DNA of 64,000 bases from Actinocorallia herbida (GTDB taxonomy: Bacteria; Actinomycetota; Actinomycetes; Streptosporangiales; Streptosporangiaceae), in assembly GCF_003751225.1 (NCBI RefSeq), contig NZ_RJKE01000001.1, positions 1,612,001 through 1,676,000 on the forward strand. The letters run 5' to 3'. Position 1 is the first letter of the stretch; the number at the start of each line of letters is the position of its first letter. Positions 60,540-64,000 of the stretch are shown piece after piece. A program made the translations under genes and the position numbers. The notes under the pieces are model-generated. The model was not told the DNA's origin. It did no database searches and saw only the letters and a program-made list of their open reading frames with translations.

Positions 60540-61526
60540 ATGCTGATCGACTCTTATGACGTCGCCCTGCTCGACCTCGACGGGGTCGTCTACCGGGGCC
60601 ACCACCCGATCGAGAACGCCGCGGACTCCCTGGCGAAGGCGCGGGCGCAAGGGATGCGGCTCGCCTATGTGACGAACAACGCCTCGCGCACGCCGAGCGC
60701 GGTGGCGGAGCTGCTGACGGGCCTGGGCATCCCGACCCGGGAGGCGGACGTGGTGACCTCGTCGCAGGCGGCGGCGCGCCTTCTGTCGGAAAGGCTGTCC
60801 CCGGGGGCGAAGGTGCTGGTGGTCGGCGGTACGGCGCTGCGTCACGCGCTCTACGCGTACGGGCTGAGGCCGGTCTCCACCTTCGCCGAGAAGCCCGAGG
60901 CCGTGGTGCAGGGCTTCACCCCGGACCTGTCTTACGGGCTCATCGCGCAGGGAGCCCAGGCCGTCCTGGACGGGGCCCTGTTCGTCGCCTCCAACGGGGA
61001 CCTGACGATCTCCGCGCCTTATGGCCCGAACCGGCCGGGCAACGGCTCCCTCGTCAAGGTGATCGAGAACGCGACGGGCGTCGCCCCGATCGTCACCGGG
61101 AAGCCGGAGATCTCCCTGCACCGCGAGAGCATCCTGCGGACGGGTGCCGAAAGGCCCCTCGTCGTGGGCGACCGCCTGGACACCGACATAGAAGGCGCCG
61201 TCAACGGCGGCGCGGACAGCCTGCTCGTCTTCACCGGCGTGACCGACCCGCTCATGGCGCTCACCGCGGAGCCCCGCCACCGGGCGACGTACCTGGCCCC
61301 GGATCTCACCGGCCTGCTCGTCGACCACCCCGGGGTCGTCGAGGACGGCGGCCGCTACGCGTGCGCGGGGTGGACGGCGGCCTGGGACGGCGGGGCCGTC
61401 GCGCTGTCGGGGGAGGGTGATCCGTGGCACGGTCTGCGCGCGCTCGCGGCCGCGGCGTGGCGCGCGCCGGAGCCCGCCGCCCCCGAGGCGGTGCGCGGCG
61501 CGCTGGACGTACTGGGCCTCGCCTAG
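60540..61526 (+). CDS. HAD-superfamily subclass IIA phosphatase
   Basis: 328 residues from the ATG at 60540 (GGAG about 10 nt upstream; an ATG at 60501 would overlap the TPR gene). Motif I DVALLDLDGVVYRG (nucleophile Asp and acid Asp), motif II YVTNNASRT, the C2 cap with FVASNGDLTIS, motif III Lys in TGKPEISLH and motif IV VVGDRLDTDIEGAVNGGADSLLVFTGV. NagD/glycerol-phosphate-phosphatase-like. Substrate unknown. Conserved neighbour of TlyA in actinomycetes. Confidence 0.93.
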   Translation: MLIDSYDVALLDLDGVVYRGHHPIENAADSLAKARAQGMRLAYVTNNASRTPSAVAELLTGLGIPTREADVVTSSQAAARLLSERLSPGAKVLVVGGTALRHALYAYGLRPVSTFAEKPEAVVQGFTPDLSYGLIAQGAQAVLDGALFVASNGDLTISAPYGPNRPGNGSLVKVIENATGVAPIVTGKPEISLHRESILRTGAERPLVVGDRLDTDIEGAVNGGADSLLVFTGVTDPLMALTAEPRHRATYLAPDLTGLLVDHPGVVEDGGRYACAGWTAAWDGGAVALSGEGDPWHGLRALAAAAWRAPEPAAPEAVRGALDVLGLA

Positions 61527-61545
61527 GGCCGGGCGGGCCGGCGGG

Positions 61546-61887
61546 TCAGAGGATCTTGCGCAGGCGGATCAGGTCGAGGACGCTCGCCTCGATCTTGAGG
61601 CGGCCGGTGGCCCACGCCTTGGCGGGGCTGACCTTGTCGGCGGCGAGATCGAGCAGGTCGGCGGACTTCATCGTCAGCCTGACCTGGGCGGCGCGCGGGT
61701 CCCCGGTCGGTTCGAACGGCGCGAGCCCGGTCGGGGTTATGCGGGTGGCGTACGACAGGCCGAGGTCGCTGACCTGGCAGCTCACCGAGCGGTTCACCGC
61801 GTGCTCGGCCCACTTGGCGGGGTCGACCTCGCCGAGCTTCCGGGCCAGTACGTCCAGCGCGTCCACGCACTCCTGCTCCGTGGCCAT
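61546..61887 (-). CDS. SCP2-like sterol-transfer-family protein
   Basis: 113 residues: TEQECVDALDVLARKLGEVDP, SVSCQVSDLGLSYATRITPTGL, then QVRLTMKSADLLDLAADKVSPAKAWATGRLKIEASVLDLIRLRKIL. The last block is the SCP2 core, a lipid or hydrophobic-ligand binding fold. No signal peptide. Runs opposite to its neighbours. Confidence 0.85.
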   Translation of the reverse strand: MATEQECVDALDVLARKLGEVDPAKWAEHAVNRSVSCQVSDLGLSYATRITPTGLAPFEPTGDPRAAQVRLTMKSADLLDLAADKVSPAKAWATGRLKIEASVLDLIRLRKIL

Positions 61888-62032
61888 GACTGACGATTCC
61901 CCGCTTCCGTCGACGTCTGTGTCGTCACAGGACGGTAGCGTTCCTCATGTGGTCCGCGCGAACCGCGGCACGCCGGAAGACGATCGGGTCGCACACGGCC
62001 CGACCTGCCGACTTGAGTGGATGGGCGCTGGG

Positions 62033-62221
62033 ATGGGCGGGGAGATGCAGGGTACGGCCCCCCGGGAGGACCGGGGCGAGGCCGGGGTCACCGCGGTGCT
62101 GGCCGGGCTCGACGGGCTGGACGCGCTGCCCGTCGGCGGGCACGTCGCGGTCTTCGAACGGGTCCACGCGGGCCTCCAGGAGATCCTGGCGGCCTCGGAC
62201 GAGACGCGGGAGGCGCGATGA
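62033..62221 (+). CDS. Small hypothetical protein upstream of tlyA
   Basis: 62 residues from the ATG at 62033; ATGs at 62021 and 62045 are equally possible. The C-terminal half LDGLDALPVGGHVAVFERVHAGLQEIL is helical and resembles short proteins I recall just before tlyA in actinomycetes. Stop overlaps the tlyA ATG (ATGA), suggesting coupling. Function unknown. Confidence 0.65.
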   Translation: MGGEMQGTAPREDRGEAGVTAVLAGLDGLDALPVGGHVAVFERVHAGLQEILAASDETREAR

Positions 62222-63024
62222 GCCCCGTGGCCCGCCGCAGGCTCGACGCCGAGCTGGTGCGGCGCAAGCTCGCCAGGTCGCGCGAGCACGCGGGGCAGCT
62301 GATCACCGCGGGCCGGGTCAAGGTGGCCGGCCAGGTGGCGACGAAGGCCGCGACGCAGGTGGAGCCCTCGGCGGCGCTCGTGGTCGAGGAGTCCGAGGAG
62401 GGCCCCGAGTACGTCTCGCGCGGCGGGCACAAGCTCGCGGGCGCCCTCGCGGGCCTGCCCGGCCTGGACGTGACGGGGCGCAGGGCGCTGGACGCGGGCG
62501 CCTCCACGGGCGGCTTCACCGACGTGCTGCTGCGCGCGGGCGCCGCCCACGTGGTCGCGGTGGACGTCGGGTACGGGCAGATCGCCTGGTCGCTGCGCAC
62601 GGACGAGCGGGTGACGGTCGTGGAGCGGCTGAACATCCGCGACATGACGCCCGAGCACGTGGGGGAGCCGCCGAGCCTGATCGTCGGCGACCTGTCGTTC
62701 ATCTCCCTGACGAAGGTGCTCGCGCCGATCCAGGCGTGCGCCGCGCCGGACGCCGACTACGTGATGATGGTGAAGCCGCAGTTCGAGGTGGGCAAGGCCC
62801 GGGTGGGCCAGGGAGGTGTGGTGCGCGATCCCGAGGTCCGCAAGGACGCCGTCCGGGAAGTGGCCGCCTACGCCGCGACCCTCGGCCTCGGCGTCTCGGG
62901 CGTCGTGGCGAGCCCGCTGCCCGGTCCCGCGGGCAACGTCGAGTACTTCCTGTGGCTGAAGGCGGGGGCGCCCCCGCTCGCCGAAGAGGACCTCGCCCGG
63001 GCCGTCGCGGAGGGACCCGCATGA
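62218..63024 (+). CDS. tlyA: TlyA-family rRNA 2'-O-methyltransferase / putative hemolysin
   Basis: 268 residues. N-terminal S4-type RNA-binding domain (ARRRLDAELVRRKLARSREHAGQLITAGRVKVAG, about 3-60), then a Rossmann methyltransferase: SRGGHKLAGAL, ALDAGASTGGFTDVLLRAGA (SAM loop), VAVDVGYGQIAW, NIRDMTPE, LSFISL and VKPQFEVGK. The K-D-K-E catalytic set appears intact. TlyA of mycobacteria methylates 16S and 23S rRNA ribose and confers capreomycin susceptibility. Coupled to nadK by ATGA. Confidence 0.94.
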   Translation: MSPVARRRLDAELVRRKLARSREHAGQLITAGRVKVAGQVATKAATQVEPSAALVVEESEEGPEYVSRGGHKLAGALAGLPGLDVTGRRALDAGASTGGFTDVLLRAGAAHVVAVDVGYGQIAWSLRTDERVTVVERLNIRDMTPEHVGEPPSLIVGDLSFISLTKVLAPIQACAAPDADYVMMVKPQFEVGKARVGQGGVVRDPEVRKDAVREVAAYAATLGLGVSGVVASPLPGPAGNVEYFLWLKAGAPPLAEEDLARAVAEGPA

Positions 63025-63917
63025 CCCGCTCGGTACTGATCATGGCCCATACCGGCCGCCCCGGCGCGGTGACCAGCGCGCAGCTGCTCATCCGGCGGCT
63101 CGCCGACGCGGGGATCAACGTCCGGGTGCTGGAGGGCGAGGCCAAGGACATCGGCTGCTCCGGGGTCGAGGAGTTCCCCGCCGAGCCCGCCGCGACCGCG
63201 GGCGCCGAGCTGGTCATCGTGCTCGGCGGCGACGGCACCCTGCTGCGCGCGGCGGAGCTGACCCGGCACACGGGCACGCCGGTGCTCGGCGTGAACCTCG
63301 GGCACGTCGGCTTCCTCGCCGAGGCCGAGCGGGCGGACCTCGCGGTGGTGGCGAGCCGTGCCGTCAGCCGGGAGTACGAGGTCGAGGAGCGGATGGCGAT
63401 CGACGTCACCGTGCGGGTGGACGGCAGCGAGCACAAGACGTGGGCGCTGAACGAGGCGTCGGTGGAGAAGCTGGCGCGCGAGAAGCTGCTCCAGCTCGTC
63501 GTCGGGATCGACGGCCGTCCGCTGTCCCACTGGGGCGCCGACGGGGTGGTCTGCGCGACCCCGACGGGCTCGACCGCCTACGCGTTCTCCGCGGGCGGCC
63601 CCGTGGTGTGGCCGGAGGTGGAGGCGATGCTCGTCGTGCCGATCAGCGCGCACGCCCTGTTCGCCCGGCCGCTGGTGGTCTCCCCGTCGTCGACGGTGGC
63701 GGTGGAGGTGACGCACGAGAACGAGGGCGCGGTCCTGTGGTGCGACGGCCGAAGGACCGTCGATCTGCCGCCGGGTTCCCGCGTCGAGGTGCGGCGCAGT
63801 GACGTGCCCGTACGCCTGGCGCGGCTGCACCTGACGCCGTTCACCGACCGGCTGGTGACGAAGTTCGGTCTTCCGGTGGCCGGCTGGCGGGGGCGCGTTC
63901 GCACACAGGAGCGATAA
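63021..63917 (+). CDS. nadK: NAD kinase
   Basis: 298 residues. Phosphorylates NAD to NADP. LVIVLGGDGTLLRAAELTR is the GGDG motif (about residues 66-84), followed by VLGVNLGHVGFLAE, ALNEASVEKL, the conserved CATPTGSTAYAFSAGGP and ISAHALFARPLVVS. Start ATG at 63021 overlaps the tlyA stop. The actinobacterial order continues with recN, expected to the right of the window. Confidence 0.97.
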   Translation: MTRSVLIMAHTGRPGAVTSAQLLIRRLADAGINVRVLEGEAKDIGCSGVEEFPAEPAATAGAELVIVLGGDGTLLRAAELTRHTGTPVLGVNLGHVGFLAEAERADLAVVASRAVSREYEVEERMAIDVTVRVDGSEHKTWALNEASVEKLAREKLLQLVVGIDGRPLSHWGADGVVCATPTGSTAYAFSAGGPVVWPEVEAMLVVPISAHALFARPLVVSPSSTVAVEVTHENEGAVLWCDGRRTVDLPPGSRVEVRRSDVPVRLARLHLTPFTDRLVTKFGLPVAGWRGRVRTQER

Positions 63918-63952
63918 TCTGTCCCCGGACGGATGCGGCATGAGCGGATGAG

Positions 63953-64000
63953 GTGTCCGGAATTGAGACCAAGCCCGGAATTGCGGCCGAGGGTCGAAGA
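63953..64000 (+). other. Possible start of a further gene at the window edge
   Basis: A frame from the GTG at 63953 stays open to the window end (16 codons), but the sequence does not look like the recN N-terminus and no clear SD precedes it. The direct repeat CCGGAATTG occurs twice here. A gene call cannot be supported. Confidence 0.2.

Overview
The window is a 64-kb piece of a high-GC actinobacterial chromosome. The order of housekeeping genes (parA-scpA-scpB-rluB, infC-rpmI-rplT-rRNA methyltransferase-sensor kinase-pheST-arg cluster, then tyrS-rrn-tlyA-nadK) is the conserved actinomycete core order. GTG and TTG starts are frequent, several genes look leaderless, and the rRNA operon is of the 16S-23S-5S type with no spacer tRNA. 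The 16S sequence and gene order fit Streptosporangiales, possibly Thermomonosporaceae, but that placement is from memory and not computed.

Layout. 1-7 kb is accessory: a large SARP/AfsR-like regulator (cut by the left edge), a divergent FAD-linked oxidoreductase with four 11-bp-phased direct repeats between them, a Tat-exported PhoX/DUF839 protein, a proline iminopeptidase and a coiled-coil protein. 8.5-18 kb is a run of core genes: pyrG, a Nudix hydrolase, parA, scpA, scpB, rluB, aroH, tyrA, cmk and der, many coupled by ATGA or GTGA overlaps. 18-27 kb holds a flavoprotein, infC (probably starting at an AUC codon), rpmI, rplT, an SpoU methyltransferase, a STAS protein, a PAS histidine kinase and pheST. 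27-28.6 kb is an ECF sigma factor with a coupled membrane partner. 28.8-37.3 kb is a complete arginine cluster argCJBDFRGH behind a promoter with an ArgR-like site. 37-43 kb is accessory: a small protein, a DedA protein, a secreted protein, and a three-gene signalling operon (REC-PP2C phosphatase, CHASE3 histidine kinase, single-domain response regulator).

42.9-43.1 kb holds two tandem tRNA genes that fold as class I tRNAs but carry leucine anticodons (CAG and GAG), the most unusual RNA feature here. 3-methyladenine glycosylase and tyrS follow, then the rRNA operon (45.8-51.1 kb). After a metallo-hydrolase comes a protein of about 938 residues with some forty-plus FR/RGG-like 11-12-residue repeats, a TPR-like core and a strongly acidic tail. 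Next is a 1.55-kb stretch with no convincing gene, holding 160-185-bp tandem repeats, each with a CGAAC-N4-GTTCG-like palindrome. The right end has a second PhoX/DUF839 paralogue, an MBL hydrolase, DUF1015, a TPR protein, a HAD-IIA phosphatase, an SCP2-like protein, tlyA and nadK. From synteny recN is expected just beyond the right edge.

No CRISPR array, insertion sequence, integrase or prophage was seen. Family names come from recognised motifs. No database search was run.
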